In this document: positions 1 through 14,345 of the stretch, in pieces
Position numbering within the stretch: position 1 is the stretch's first letter
Layout of the letters: the number at the start of each line of letters is the position of its first letter
Assembly (NCBI RefSeq): GCF_947179515.1
Contig: NC_067495.1
Location: 138,386,655-138,450,654, forward strand
Reading direction: 5' to 3'
DNA: 64,000 bases
DNA from: Apodemus sylvaticus
Taxonomy: Eukaryota > Chordata > Mammalia > Rodentia > Muridae
The notes under the pieces: model-generated
What the model saw: only the letters and a program-made list of their open reading frames with translations
The model's database searches: none
Told to the model about the DNA's origin: nothing
Translations under genes and position numbers: made by a program

Positions 1-1008
1 AGGCACTTGCATTGGGATGCATAATCCCTAGATGTTAAATGACAAGTATGAAAATTGGGACACTGAATATATATTTGGCCAAAATCTCCATTATGTTTAA
101 CAGACAAGATATACCCAACATTAAATGTACTCACTTTTAGCATCATAAACAACTGCAGAAAAATGATCTTTAACCTATGAGAAAATTAATAGCTAAAGAA
201 CAGTCTTTAGTTTGTGATCCAACAAATGATAAATTTGTGAGCAATACCCAGATTATAAAACATCATTTAGGTTTTCAAGAAAATAGTTTGTCACAACTCA
301 ATCACCATAAACAGTAATTCCAGAATAATGTTATAGTTATCCTAGAATTTTAAATTTTTCTTTCCAAAGATTGTGATACTGGAATTATATACACATACAG
401 TTACATGCTACTTGAAATGTATTCTAGATAGCAATTTTAATAAACTTGGTATCATGATGCCATTTTTATTTTAAGAAGATTTTATACAAGCATTTTTTTT
501 TTTTATTTTCAAATTAGAGTGTGAGAGTATCTGCCATGAACAAATCTTGTAGAGAAATATTTGGAACATTGTCAGGTAACCTGGTTATGAAACTGATGCT
601 TCTATGCTTTCTACCTCTAGCTCTACAATACTAGGATTATTGACATGTATTACCATGCTCAGGTAACATACCACCACACTGAAATGGTATAGTCAATATT
701 TTTAACTTCAGCAATTTGGACCTGGCTGCCGTTCAGTAAAACATGTAAGAAATCCTCCTGAAAAGAGAGTCAATATGCAGTAACACATTAAGAACCTGCC
801 CACACTGATATGAGTCAAAAGAACAAAAACAAAACAAACATATATGTAAATTTCTCAAGGAATAGATGAATAAAGTTTCAAAAAATCATTATATTCAAGG
901 GCCTAGGAAACAACCCTTGTCATTTAGTTCTGTTCTTCTTCCTTCTTACTTTCTAGTGGCAAATTAACTGCAGTTTATAAATATATTCAATATTCAAAAG
1001 TTTAACAA
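1..1008. other. AT-rich intergenic sequence
   Basis: Nothing recognisable: no long ORF and no clear repeat apart from short A/T runs. Confidence 0.6.
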
Positions 1009-1360
1009 GAGGCTAAAGAGATGGCTTTGAGGTTAAGAGCACTTGTTGCTCTCTGAGAGGACCTAGGTTCTTTTGTTTTGTTTTGTTTTGTTTTGTTGTT
1101 TTTTTTCGAGACAGAGTTTCTCTGTGCAGCCCTGGGTGTCCTGGAACTCACTCTGTAGACCTGGCTGGCCTCGAACTCAGAAATCTGCCTGCCTCTGACT
1201 CCCAAGTGCTGGGATTAAAGGAATGTGCCAACACCGCCCGGCTGAGGACCTAGGTTCAGTACCCAGTACTCACATGATAGCTCACAACTGTCTAATCTGA
1301 CATCCTCATACAGTCACATATGCAATACTAATGAAATAAAAATAATAAATTAAAAAATTA
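1009..1360 (+). repeat. B2-type SINE split by a B1
   Basis: The + strand starts with ggctaaagagatggctttgaggttaagagcact, the tRNA-derived head of a B2 SINE, and ends in an AATAAAAATAATAAA tail. The element is interrupted at 1071-1243 by a minus-strand B1. Confidence 0.8.
1071..1243 (-). repeat. B1 SINE, minus strand, inside B2
   Basis: Reverse complement of B1 with a T-rich start (its A tail), 'gagacagagtttctctgtgcagccctgg' and 'caagtgctgggattaaagg'. A perfect 14-base target-site duplication, gaggacctaggttc, flanks it at 1057-1070 and 1244-1257. Confidence 0.9.
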
Positions 1361-1928
1361 ACAAAAGGAGCAATAGCAGTCTCTTAAAAACTGGATTTTA
1401 GAGAACAATAGGAAAATTATTTTCTGTCTTTCACCCAGTTCTTTTTTCATTTCTCCTTTTCTTCTAATAAAACTTTTGAGGATGTAGCTGCCTGTTTGTG
1501 TCTGTTTTCCTAATGCTCTGTGAATTCAGTGGTCACTACTCATCTGCAGCTATATTTTGCAAGATTACCAAGGACAACCTCATTATCAAGTTCAATGTCT
1601 CATTCGTGTTTGGTATTTCAGGTCATAAAACCCATCACATTTTCTTAGAAAAGACTTTTCTGATCTTCTAAACAATGTCTCAAGTGTCAAGATAGACTCA
1701 CAGATATTACCATGTTTTCTTAATTGCCTTTTACTACAGAATTAGGACATTAGATTTTTTTCCTGTTCACATTAGAATATAAACACTGAGAGGAAAAGGA
1801 CTTCTGCTTGCTCTTACTATGGATTCAACTTAAACTCTACCTAACAGTAGTGCAAATATACAGTAAGTCTCTGTTCACAACTGGCACTCATTTGCGTTCC
1901 GCTTGCAATACCTCTTGGAAATATGCAC

Positions 1929-1971
<43 letters not shown>

Positions 1972-4265
1972 CAAGGCAGAATACACTTCAAAAGTGCTTT
2001 TCCACTGAGTTATGCACTTATGATAGAATTTTCCAAAGTATGTTGGCAATCTTGTCATTTTCTTTGAGGAAAACTGTTCTCCCTTTCATTCATTTATTTT
2101 TGTTAAATACTCTTCATCTAGATTCTTCTTTCAAAGCATCAAATCTTGTACATTTATTCACATGAAAGCGACGTTTTCCTAGTCAAACCACGGGTTACTG
2201 CCTGACCTAGAAATGAAAGCCCTCAATTTACACTCTTAGACTCCATCAAAATTTCTAAATTGATGGTTCTCTCCTAATGTTACTTATATAAGGGAGTTCT
2301 AATTCAATTTTTCTTTGATTGCTATTGTTCTAGGGTAACACAAATCATTTTATCTTCACTTCTAACAGCCATAATTGATTAATATCCATGTTTAATAGTC
2401 TAATAAGTCATTGCTTCTTTTGTTTCATTTATAACTTAGAGAATAAATCTATGTTCTTGAAATATATTGTTCTTATAGCAGGTGGCTCATAAATAGTCTA
2501 ATGGTGAGTCTCAGTCCAGTTCATGAGGTATACAGAATAAAAGAAATCACCCACTTCTCACCTTAATATAACTAGTAATCATTTTTTTAAAAAAAAAAAC
2601 TGTGACTAGGACAAATATACACAGGAGGATGATCTTAACTGCAAATAAGGATTCAAGAATGCTACAAGCTAACACCTACTAGAAGGTGTAATATCAACCT
2701 GGAATGGAGAGGCTATAGACAAAATTGGTACATTGTTCAGCTTTGTATGCAGTAATAAGCTGTCATTGTCTAATTATGAAAAAAATTTCTTAGTTTTATC
2801 TAATCATTTTTGTTGTATTTTGAGAGTTTAGCCTGCTCTCCAACTTATACAGTCTATAGGTATTACTTCCTCAGTCTATTGAATGGTTGAAATCATAAGC
2901 CTCAGATGTCTTTTCCAACCCCACTTTCTATTTAGAAATTGAGAAAATAGATGTATTAAATCATACCCTATGTTCGTACTTTTTTTCCTGATTTTATGGC
3001 AGGAAAATTTTTTTTGAATTTTAATCATTCAGTTTTACTCCATTATAATATCTAATTTTATAAATATATTTTGGTATTTTAAACATTTTTGGCCACCATT
3101 TCTTGTTCTTTTGATTTTCAGAATATGGTATTATTTTACCCTATTTTAAGAAAAGTATTTAAACTGGGCATTGGATATGTTGGTAACTCTACTACATTCT
3201 TGGACATTTGTAGAAAAGCCAATTTTTGGTCTAATTTCTAAATATGTATTATCACTTCCTTTGTATGCCTTCTATGTACTTTAGGTAACTCTTTTACTAT
3301 GATGGGTCTTGGTGCCTGTTTCTTTGAATTCATCCTATTCAGAACTTGATGCACTTTTTACATTTGATGTTTTGGCTCTTAAAAAAATATTAAAAACTGT
3401 GCCATTATCTCTCTGACCCTTTCCATGACTTCTACAATCTATTGAGAGTTCTTTCATAAGCATATTCAGTTTTTTCACCCAATATATATCAAAATATCTT
3501 GTGCTTTTGAATTTTTATTAGTTACCATTCTATATAGTTTCTTTAATTCTTTAGCCTTCAAGGAAAACTTGGAGATGCAGACCCCTGAATAATGCATTAT
3601 TTTTATTACCCAAATGTTATTTTATTTATCAAAATTAATTCACAATTTATATGGAATTATTTTTTTCAGGACATTAGGCTAGAATATGTATTTTTCTGAT
3701 GTTATATATTTTCGTTAGTATTTTTACTTGAAATTCTACTGCAGCAGCAACTTTAGTAGCAAAGGCATTTGCATTACTTTTTCATACTTATTTCTATTAA
3801 ACTATGAATAATGAAAATTAGTGATATGTATAAAATCTTCAAAATAATCATTCCAATTTTTGCACTGAATGCCAAGCATATTTTGCAAATGAAGTTATAT
3901 GATTTAGACACTCAAACTGAAATTTGCATACATAGTTTGGTTATACAGAAATATATTTATGTTGATAAATGTAAATATCTCTATGTTAAAAAGTCTCTAA
4001 AATGAAAATTTTTTATAAATCTTCAAAATACATAATAAATTATGCAAAAATTGTATTTGCTTGTATTAAACTTTCAGTTTTGCTGAATGGAAGTTTACAA
4101 ATATTATCATTAAAGCTTCCTTCATATTTCAAATATAAGTATTTATATATTGATTGCACTTAAGCTTGAGGTGAAAATGTACCCAGGTGAATATATACGT
4201 ATATTATATATAATATATAATTATTATGTAAATACATGTATCACATAACTTATATTCAGATAATG
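1361..4265. other. AT-rich intergenic sequence
   Basis: No gene or clear transposon seen. It contains a (CA)n microsatellite at about 1931-1970. The rest is AT-rich, single-copy looking sequence. Confidence 0.55.
1931..1970. repeat. (CA)n microsatellite
   Basis: About 20 uninterrupted CA units. The overlapping Thr-His ORFs are artefacts of this repeat. Confidence 0.95.
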
Positions 4266-4269
4266 ATAT

Positions 4270-4500
4270 GTGTTGGAGAGACAGATCAGTCTCTCCAGTT
4301 AAGAGCACTTACTATAACTACTTTTACAGAAGACCTTGGTTCAGTTCTAAGCACCCAAGTTATAATGCACAACTGTCTATAACCTCTAGTTCCATGAGCC
4401 AATCAATGCCCTTGTCTTCCAGCCAGTCACCTTGGGCACCAAATAGGGTATGCATACATACATGCAGGTAGGCACTCATACTCATAAGATAAAACATATT
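4270..4500 (+). repeat. B2/B3-type SINE
   Basis: Diverged 'ggagagacagatcagtctctccagttaagagcact' head, 'cttccagccagt' and 'catgcaggtaggcactcatactcataagataaaa' tail, as in old B2/B3 elements. Confidence 0.65.
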
Positions 4501-4533
4501 TTAAATATTGTGCTACATAAAAATAATTAAAGC

Positions 4534-4708
4534 GTTTTTTGTTTTTGTTTTTGTTTTTGTTTTTTTTTTTTTTGAGGCAGGATTTCTCTGTGTAGCCCTG
4601 GCTGTCCTGGAAGTCACTCTGTAGACCAGGCTGGCCTTGAACTCAGAAATCCGCCTGCCTCTGCCTCTCAAGTGCTGGGATTAAAGGTGTGCGCCTCCAC
4701 CACCCGGC
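4534..4708 (-). repeat. B1 SINE, minus strand
   Basis: T-rich start, 'ctgtgtagccctggctgtcctgg' and 'agtgctgggattaaaggtgtgcgcc'. A 9-base target-site duplication, aattaaagc, lies at 4525-4533 and 4709-4717. Confidence 0.9.
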
Positions 4709-4834
4709 AATTAAAGCATTTTTGATGTAGTAAAATTACACATTGTATTCCTATTTCAGAGCTATGGACTTTTGCTGTTATATGCAAGCTCTAGATTATA
4801 TAATTGTTTAATTGAAAAAGTGTTTTTTTTAAAG

Positions 4835-7200
4835 GTACTTTATGTATTTTGGATATTAGCCCTCTATTAGATGTTGGGTTGGTGAAGATCCTGTCTCAAT
4901 CTGGTGGGTGCCATTTTGTCCTATTAACAGTGTCCTTTTCCTTACAGAAGTTTTTCAGTTTCATGAAGTCCTATTTGTCAATTGGTGATCTTAGAGACTG
5001 ATCTATTGGTGTTCTCTTCAGGAATATCCCCTTGTGTTAATGTATTCAATACTCTTTCCCAATTTCTCTTCTATTAGATTTGGTGTCTGGGTTTATGTTC
5101 ATTTCCTTGAATCATTTGGACTTTTTTGTGCTGGATGCTAAATATTGATCTATTTGCATTCTTATACATTCAGATCTCCAGTTAGACCAGGATCATTTGT
5201 TGAACATGTTTTCTTTGTTTCCCACTATATGCTTTTGTCTTCTTTGTCAAAAATCACATGTTCATAGGTGTGTGGGTTCATTTCTGGGTCTTCTATTTGA
5301 TTCCATTGACTAACCTGTCTATCTCTGTACCAATACCAGGCATCTTTTATCACCATTGCTCTGTAGTACAGCTTGATTCCAAGGATAATGATGCTTCCAG
5401 AAGTTAGACTCCAACAAAACAAATAATACAATTAAATAAAAAGGTGGATAGAGAGCTAAACAGAGAATTCTCAGCAGAGGACACTTAAATGGCCAGAAGC
5501 ATGTAAAGAAATGTTCAACATCTCGACTAATCAGGGAAATGCAAATCAAAAATGACACTGAGAGATTCCACGTTATACAAATCAAAATGGTAAGATAAAA
5601 GAATCAATTGATATCACATGCTGGTGAGGATGTGGTTACAGGTGAACACTTCTGTGTACCTGGTGGGACTGCAAACTTGTACAACTACTCTGGAAAACAA
5701 TCTGGCAGTTCCTCAAAATGGAAATGGATCTACCTGAAGACCCAACTATATCACTCCTGGGTATATACCTAAAAGAAGCTCCACCATATCACAAGGACTC
5801 ATGCTTCACTATTTTTTCAGCAGCATTTTTTGTAATAGCCAGAAACTGGAAACAACCCAGATGTTCCTCAACTGAAGAATGGATACAGAAAACGTGGTTT
5901 ATTTACACAATAGATTACTACACAGTTATTTTAAAAAGTGCATCATGAATTTCGCAGGCAAATGGATGGACCTTGTGAATATCATCCTGAGTGAGGCAAC
6001 CCAAACCCAAAAGGACATGGATGGCATGTACTCACTTATCTGATAAGTGGATATTATCCATAAAATACAGGGTACCAGTGATACATCCCACAGACCCAAA
6101 GAAATTAAACAAGAAGAAAGGCCCAAGGGAGAATGTTGAATTATACTTAGAAGAAGGAACAAAATAGTCATAGCAGACAGAGGGAGGAAGGCAAGTGTGT
6201 GGGCAAGAGAATGGGGTAGGGAATAGGGGACAGGTGTAGGGAGAGACAGGAGAGAGACCCAGAGGGTGAAGAAAACTAATGGAAATCTATAGTTGCTAGG
6301 TTGGGTGGAATCTTTAGGAAGTCCCAGAGACCTGAGATCAGGGAGGCTCCCAGGAGTCAATGTGGGTGACCTTAACAGAGATACCCAACAGTGGGGACAT
6401 GGAACCTGAAGAGGCCACCTTCTATACCCCAGCAGGAACCCCAGTGGATGGATAAGGACACCAACCCACCCACAAAACCAATCACTAGCCCAACTATTTG
6501 TTTTCCCATGGGATGGGTCTCTAGTTGGCCTGGCTATTGGCTGGCTGAGTCTTTGCTCTATCCACTATGCCTTCATTTTTTTGTAGGGATGATAAATCCT
6601 ATGGGCAAGCATCAATCCCTGTCATTATTAATGATATTCCATTATGCTTGCAGACAGAAGTCTAGCATAACTCTCATTTGAGGGGCTTTATCCAGTAACT
6701 GACTGAAACAAACACAGATACCCACAGCTAAATATTGGACAGAAGTTGGGACTCTTATGGAAGAGTTGTGGGAAGGGGGAAGGATAGAAGTCCCTGAAGG
6801 GTCTGGGTTCCCCACAGGATGACCAACAGTATTAACTAACCTGTACCTTTGGAATCTCTCAGAAACTGAGCAACCAACCAAGAACACACACGAGCTGGAA
6901 TGAGTCCCTGCACACATATGGAGCAGATGTACAACTCCAACTTCACATGGTCCCCCTAACTACTGGAGCGGAACCTCTCCCTAAAGCTGTAGTCTGACTG
7001 TGATGTTTGTTTCTCAACAGGGATGCCTTGTTTGGCTTCAGTGAGAGAGGATGCACATAATGTGACAGACATTCCATGTGCCAGAGTGGAGGGGATAACC
7101 CAGGGAGCTCATCCTCTCAGAAAAGAGAGGACAGGGATTGGGGAAAGGTCTCTTCAAGGGGGAAACACGAAGAGGATATACATAAATAAGGTCAGATAGG
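4835..7200 (+). mobile_element. 5'-inverted L1 fragment (Lx-like)
   Basis: 4835-5412 is L1 ORF2 sequence in minus orientation. From about 5413 the orientation switches to plus: the ORF2 C-terminal part to about 6060, then a long L1 3' UTR (gagatacccaacagtgggg... and so on) to about 7200. This inversion is typical of twin-primed L1 insertion. All reading frames are broken; the ORFs here are remnants. Confidence 0.8.
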
Positions 7201-8035
7201 GTTTTTTTTTTTTTACGTATTCACTTTACATCCCACCCACTGCCCCCTTCTTAGTTACCCCTCTCCTCTTTCCCCCTTCCCCTTATCCTCTGAGAGGCTG
7301 TCTATCCCTGAGCATCCCTCTACCTTGGCACTTCATGTCTCTGTAAAGCTAGGATGTAAAACATCCTCTCCCACTGAGGCCAGATAAAACATCCTAGCTA
7401 GAAGAACATATCCACATATAGGCAACAACTTTTGGGACAGTCCCCACTTCAGTTGTTTATTCCAGTTATCACATGAAATTCAAGCTGCACATCTGCTACA
7501 AATGTGTGGGGAAGCCCAGGTCCAGCCCATGTATGTTCCTTTGTTGGTGGTTTAGTCTCTGAGAACCCCAAGGGTCCCAGTTATTTACTCTGTTGATCTA
7601 CTTGTTGATTTCCTATCACTTTCAGGGCCCATAATCCAAGCTCTTTTGGCTGTTTGGCTATGGAGGTGTCTGTATTTCTGTCAGCTATTCAGTGGAGCCT
7701 CTCAGCACAACTTGCTCCTGTCTACAAGCATAACAGAGTATAATTAATAATGTCAGGGATTGATGATTGCCTATGGGATGTATTTCAAGTAGAGCTAGTG
7801 ACTGCTTGACCATTCCTTCAGTCTTTGCTCCATCTTTGTCCCTGCATTTCTTATAGACAGTACAATTTTGGGTCAAAGGTTTTGTGGGTGGGTGGGTGTC
7901 TCTATTGCTCCACTTGGGTTCCTGCCTGGCTACAGGAGGTGACCTCTTCAGGTTCTATAAGTAGTGAGTCACAACTAAGGTCACCCCAGTGATTCTTGGA
8001 CGCCTACATTATCCTGTCTCTGTCTCGTCCTAGGG
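7201..8035 (-). mobile_element. L1 3' UTR fragment, minus strand
   Basis: Starts in a T run, then the reverse complement of an old mouse L1 3' UTR ('acatcccacccactgcccccttc', 'gttggtggtttagtctctgagaac'). It abuts the previous L1 tail to tail at the A/T run near 7200-7215. Confidence 0.75.
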
Positions 8036-10100
8036 ATGCTAATTTTATTTATAAACAAGTACTATCTCTGCAATTAACTAACTGCATGATTTAAATCTTT
8101 TCTAAAAATTCAATTTCATTTTCAGAAAAGCATATATATTAATTTGCATATAGTAGAATTTACAAAAATTAAATTTCATCATCTCAACACATCTGTGACA
8201 ATGTCTGACATCATATTTTGAGATTATGTTATGCTTCAGGCATTAAACTAGATATACCACACACATAGAAAACACTTTACTTAGCACACAATAGGAAAGG
8301 TCTGTTTTTACCTATTATTTGATGATTATTAGGAATTAGTCCATTTTAAATTTGGATTTATAGTTTAATCCACAGATAGCTGTCAAGTATTTTTAAATCT
8401 TTGTTGCTTTTCCATTGGTGTTTTAATGAATGGTTTATAATCATTTTCTGTACCTTTTCCAACTGATAAAATGTTCATTGATTCACTGATGTACAATGGC
8501 TGCCTGTCATGCTTCATTATGAATCTAAACGCAGTGGCCCAAGAGGGAAACTGACTCATTAGGACTAGCCATAGGTGAGTTGTTATGTATATGAAAATCA
8601 CTATGGTGATCTGTGATTCTCTATGACTATTCTTCCTCTAAGAACAATATATTTTTGTACCTTTGTTTGGGGTTCCTGAAAATAAAATATTTGATAAATA
8701 TTCAGCTAACTTGCCTAAACTCTCATAAGGCTTTCAACACTGCAATATTCCCACATTGTATATGTTCACATAACTACAAAGAACTAACTGAGACAGTCAT
8801 AAGTATTTAAGGCTCATTTTATTTTGGGGTCTGGGAAGTTCTGTCTCAAGATCAGAGGGACCCATTTTCTTTGGGTGTTATATAAGGGCAGCATTTTAGG
8901 TTGTTATTTTAAATTTAATTGTTTTGTATTTTATTTGGGGGGCTACCTTTCATTTTAATTTTGCTAGCTTGTGGAAATACAATGGATTTCTGTGTATTGT
9001 TCGTATCCTTGATCTTTTATAAAAATCATTTATATAATGCGATAAATCACATTTTGTGCATATTTAGAATGTTCTATATGTGACGTTATGTAGTATGCAA
9101 ATACTGTAAAATTTCTCTTTTAATATGAATGCATTTTTCTAATCTTTTCTTCACTAATTACACGGGATCAAATTTTAGCATTATTTTAAATAGAAATGGA
9201 CTTTGTTTTTGATACTAGGGACACAGATTGCAGTATTTTGCCACAAAACATGTTAGCTATAGAAATTTGTTTTACATGCATCCTTTGTTAAGTGTAGAAA
9301 GTTCATTTTCATTAGTAGTATTTGTCCCCATGAAAGGTTGTTGAATATATATATATAATTTAGTGTTTGTTTCAGGAACAAAATTGGTGTAGAAGAAGGG
9401 GATTTATTATATTGACTTACATTTTTGTGCTGGTTTGTCTGATATTGTCTGTATACTGGGGAGTATGAAAACTAGGCATCTCTACAGTCCCCCATACTTT
9501 ATGCCTTAGAAGTACCCAGCTAGTGCTGAAGGCCTCTAGGATGACAGCAGCATTTGCAACAACAGAGTAGATGAACTCACAAGCAGGAAGTGAAAGCAGG
9601 CAGGCAATAAGAAGCACTACTTACTTTGCCCCCAGACTTATGTATATGTGGGCTCCTGGAAGGTACTGCTCCCTCTGTGGTAGCATCTTCCACCCTTCAG
9701 GTAATTCTTCCAGGAAATATTCTTACAAATGAATCGTGTATCTTTTAATGGATTTGAAAGTGAATCAAATTGATGACCAAGAATAACTACCACAGAATAA
9801 TAAGCAACCATAAATTGCTAAACTATAGTTATTATTTATACTACCTCCTAGTATTTTTGAAGAATATCTATATTTTAATGTAGAACTCTGGTTTATATTT
9901 GTCTTAATGTGATAATTATGTCTGGATTTGTTAACAGAACAGTTCTAGAAGTCAACATTTTGCAATATTTGATTTTACTGTTCATTTATTGGTTTTCTAT
10001 GGCAGGAGAGAACTGGGATTGGAGAACATTTAGGAGCAAAGTAGAAACCTAGTGCAATGTAAATAGCATTGCATCTACAAGGATATTAGTGAAGATTCAT
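8036..10100. other. AT-rich intergenic sequence
   Basis: No gene, RNA or clear repeat seen. Confidence 0.55.
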
Positions 10101-10570
10101 ACTAATGGGGGACACAGGGCATGAACAGGCCATCTTTAGTAGCCATGCAAGGGCTCATGTAGAGGGATTGAGACACCAACCCAGCCACAAAACCTCTAGC
10201 CTACAGCTTGTCATGTGTCCTGGTTGTGCTTGAATTAGAGATTAGCCTAGTTGTCATCAACTAGACTTAGAGAGGAGCAGATACAGAATCCCACAACCAA
10301 ATATTAGGCAGAGCTCACGGATTTCAACAGAGAAGCTAGAGGAAAGATTGGAGAATCCAGAGGTATCAAGGACACCACAAGTACACTGCCTTCAGAATTA
10401 ACTGACTGGGACTCAAGTGGGCTCAGGGAGCCTGTATGGGTTTGACCTAGGTCCTCTGCATGTACATTATGGTTCTGTACTTTGGTGTTTTCTGGGATTC
10501 TTAACAGTGGTGTGGGGCTGTCTCTGATTCCTTTGCCTTCCTTTGAGACCCATTTCCTCCTAAGTGAAAA
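10101..10570 (+). mobile_element. Old L1 3' UTR fragment
   Basis: Recognisable by 'gggggacacagggcatgaacaggccatc', 'gacaccaacccagccacaaaacc' and 'gagcagatacagaatcccacaaccaaatattaggcagag', all hallmarks of old rodent L1 3' UTRs in plus orientation. 5' truncated and diverged. Confidence 0.7.
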
Positions 10571-13500
10571 TGATATGTGATTGAAGAAATAAAAAGGAAT
10601 AAACTCATAGGCTGTGTTAAAAACTTACTAAAAGATTTTCTTGTCTATATAAGGGATACATATGAATATATTTTTTCCTTCCAATTTAGATGTTTTATAT
10701 ATTCAAGAGTAATATCATTGCTTCCAAAATGTTTTTAAGAAGGAAATCTAATATTTGAGAGTTCTTAAACAGTTTTTCTAGGTGACAAGATAGGTGTGAT
10801 TGTAAAATGAACATTGAATACACCACCATAGAGTGAAGCATCTGTGATTTTAAGACAGTTTTATTTTCCTTTTCTCAGTCAGTACTGTATGTTTCTATGT
10901 TCTGTGCAGTTTTGTCCTTTGGCAAGAAATGCATTCTTTATTTCATTTTAAAATGTGTGAGTTGAAGTTCGTTGACGTTAGAGAAGACCCTACTACTGTC
11001 ATCTTCTCAGATCAGAACAATTTCTAACTGGTATTAAATATCCATCCTCATGCCAACAGATAAGTAGAGTTCTCACCCCTCATCAAAGAAACTTATCTAT
11101 GTAGCAGAGACCATTTCAGATACCTGGAACTGGTCAAAATAGAAGGAACAACTGGCTGTGAAATGCTTAGATCCAATGGATACTTTTACAAAATAGCCCC
11201 TACTTTGGATTTGGGAGTAGTGGTAGCTATTGTTAAGAACCAGAGAAAAAGAACTTCTGCTGTAAGATTGTGCCTTATAGGTATGACAGGGCAGTTACAC
11301 CTATGAAATCTTATGACTATATGACATATGAAACAATTCATGATGATACCATTTGACATACCAACATGGGAATGGGAAATTCCAATTTTCCAAGGAAAGT
11401 TTATGAGCAATTAATAACTGCTGAGATAAACAGTCTTCTTCTGATAGTTTATCCAATTTCAAGTATTCAGCCTTAAACATGTGCATAAATGCAACACTAA
11501 ATGGCTTTTATTTTCCTTTTCTTGTATTTATTATTAATTTATATATCTTATGAATATATATAACAATAATCAAAGAATAAAGGGCAATGAGTTTGAGAAG
11601 TGGGGCACACAACCCCACTTAATAAGTGATTTTTTCAATGTTTGTGAGATATTTAAATGCATATCAGGTGAGACTATATCTAGAACCCTGATGATCAAAT
11701 ATATATTTATAAATTGATCAATTAATTTTGTAATCATAATATAACTTACAAAGGAAATAGGGAATTAACTATAATTACTATTTAAACTATATGCAGTAAA
11801 ACATGAGGAAAAATTCTCCAGTGGGAGATAGGAATGTATTCTTTTTGGGGGAAGGAGGGATGCAACTAAGATCTATGAGTAAGGAAATTAGATTAGTCAT
11901 TTAATAGCCTTTTGCCTGATTAAGCATATGTGCAATACACTGTCATTAGGGTGAATATCACCAATACATGTGTAATGACTTTAAATAAGCAGCAGAATTT
12001 GTTTGATATATTCTGAAGTTTTCTGGAGATTCTGAAAATTTCAAGGAGATTAAGTTTTTCATGTCACACAGGTAAAGGATGTAAAAACATTAATGAAATC
12101 GTTACATTTAAGTCCAAAATTAATTTTATGAACCATGTGCAGAATCAGTAGATAACTGAAAAGTGCCTACATTTTGGCTTTATTTTATCCTCTGAACCCT
12201 ATCTGTGGGGAAGAGAAGACTTAACTCATACCCTTTTCTCAAGAGTCCTATTTATAAAATTAAAAAAACAGACAGCTACAAGAATATCAATTGATGGTTG
12301 TCAAACTGTTGAGGTACAATATTTGCCAATAAAGGTATTGAACATTATTCAACATGACACTCTAGAGAAGCTCAAGTAGCCTAGTATGCCTTTAGCTTAG
12401 ATTTTTTTCCGAAAGATGTAACTTGGGATCTTATTGCAAGGTATATCTACATTATTCATTCATTGTTGGTGTTCCTCAAGAAATGTAAAGGAACATAATG
12501 ATCCCAAGAAATATGTGAAGTGTGCTACTAGTAATTGAGATAATTGAGATGTATTTTGAATAATTTGAATTACCTAAAGAAACCTGCTTGTGATGCAATT
12601 TTAGTCTCTCATAATTCATAACGTTTCTATAATATTTTTGTGTTCCTACTAATGCTTCTGATATTTTATTAGCAGACTAGAAATTTTAATGTATTTTATG
12701 AAAGGAGGGAACACTTTTTCATACCTTGATTTAGGATCAAATGAATGCAACCATCAATGTAGATGCAACTTTAAAATAAAATTATGTTGCAATTTATGTT
12801 AGTACTGTGCAAGAGTAAAGATAGTAGAATACAAAGATAAAGCACTGACTATAAAATATCTTCCATAGACATAACTTATATTTTTGAATATTTAGGGTTA
12901 GAAACCCATTGGAAAGCATCAGAAAACTCTTTTAGAATACCTGCCTCTTTAGCAAAGAGTTTATTCAATGAATCATGCTTACAACTTCAAAGGATTATTA
13001 GAAAATTTCAAGTGGACAGAATGGTGCTAGCTCCTATATGAAGGGCTGTGAATTAACCTAGTATTATGTGAAAACATTTAAAATAATGCAAAGATGATAA
13101 TAACAATACACACAAAAATCTCAATATATGTTTAAGTCAGCCCATGTCTCCCATATTAAAAATGCTTGACAAAAATGATGAACTAATTAGAATAAGCACT
13201 GTTATAACAAGCCTAGGCTTTGATGACTTGTAATTTATTTTAAAGATTAGGCTACAGAAGTAGGTCTACTCATCTACAAGCAGTGGCACAATTACTGAAG
13301 GGCCTGAACACTGGAAAGAGTATATGAGCTAATGAAATATGGTTTTTAACCTAGATTGTGATTAGAATTCTAATCTATCCACTGAAGGACCTGAGATCCT
13401 AAAGCTACCTACAAATTTCTGTCTTATATTAATTTACCTTTGACTCCATTTAGTCCCTTTCTTCCCCTTTCTTGCTACATATTTAAAAATTACAAAACAC

Positions 13501-13744
13501 TTGGAATTTGAAGAGTATAACTCAACAATATTTCTTTACACAAAGGAAGTGAGCCCAGTGTAATATTTACAGCACCAATTAAGCAGTAATTCCCCAGAAC
13601 ATCTAAAAGAGAAGATGTGTATCTATCTATAGATTTGTGTAAAGTGCAACAACTAGTTTTCATCATTTTTGGTTGTACTAGATTGAACCTAGTTCCCTTG
13701 CTAGTTAAATGTTAAAATATACTTCCATTTCCTTTAGTATCTTC
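10571..13744. other. AT-rich intergenic sequence
   Basis: Nothing recognised. Only short spurious ORFs without family features. Confidence 0.55.
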
Positions 13745-13875
13745 ATTTTGAAACAGGATCTCACTTAGATGCTTAAGCTGACATTAAACTCATTCTCTAG
13801 GCTTTGACTTCTCAATCCTCCTGATTCCATCTCCTGAGTGGTGGGCATTTTATACCTATAACACCAGACAGAGGT
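13745..13875 (-). repeat. Old B1/B4-type SINE fragment
   Basis: Minus-strand remnant: 'aaacaggatctcacttagatgcttaagctgacattaaactcattctctaggctttgacttctcaatcctcctg' and 'ctgagtggtgggcatt', similar to degraded B1/B4 sequence. Confidence 0.5.
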
Positions 13876-14310
13876 TAATTACCTTAAATCTATTTTCTGA
13901 TTTAGAACTCACCACTGAAAGAGATGAACCTACAAATTACATACAAATCTCATGTAAGTTTGCAGATATCTTGTAACAATTATGGATGAATGCTCTAGTG
14001 CAATCAATGAATAAAATGAATATAAACAAACTTTTCCCTTTCTAAGTATGAGACACTTATAATTTCCTTTGGAAGTCTCTGAAGAAATCTTAAAGCCAAA
14101 TATATTTATAATAAGATTGTCTCTCAAGTGTATATAACATAAGATCTAAATGGAATCCATTATGAGGAATTCTTAGTCTCATGTTGGCACCTAAAACATT
14201 ATATAACCGTCTCAAAGTTTGTTTCCTTTTCCTAATGTCTTAATAATTTCCTCTCATCTTCAGAGTACAATTTTAACTTCTTGGTACCTACTACTTGCTT
14301 TACACTTACA

Positions 14311-14345
<35 letters not shown>

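Noticed and set aside
1808..2165. Thr-His repeat ORFs
   Set aside because: Produced by the (CA)n microsatellite; the same applies near 14.3 kb.
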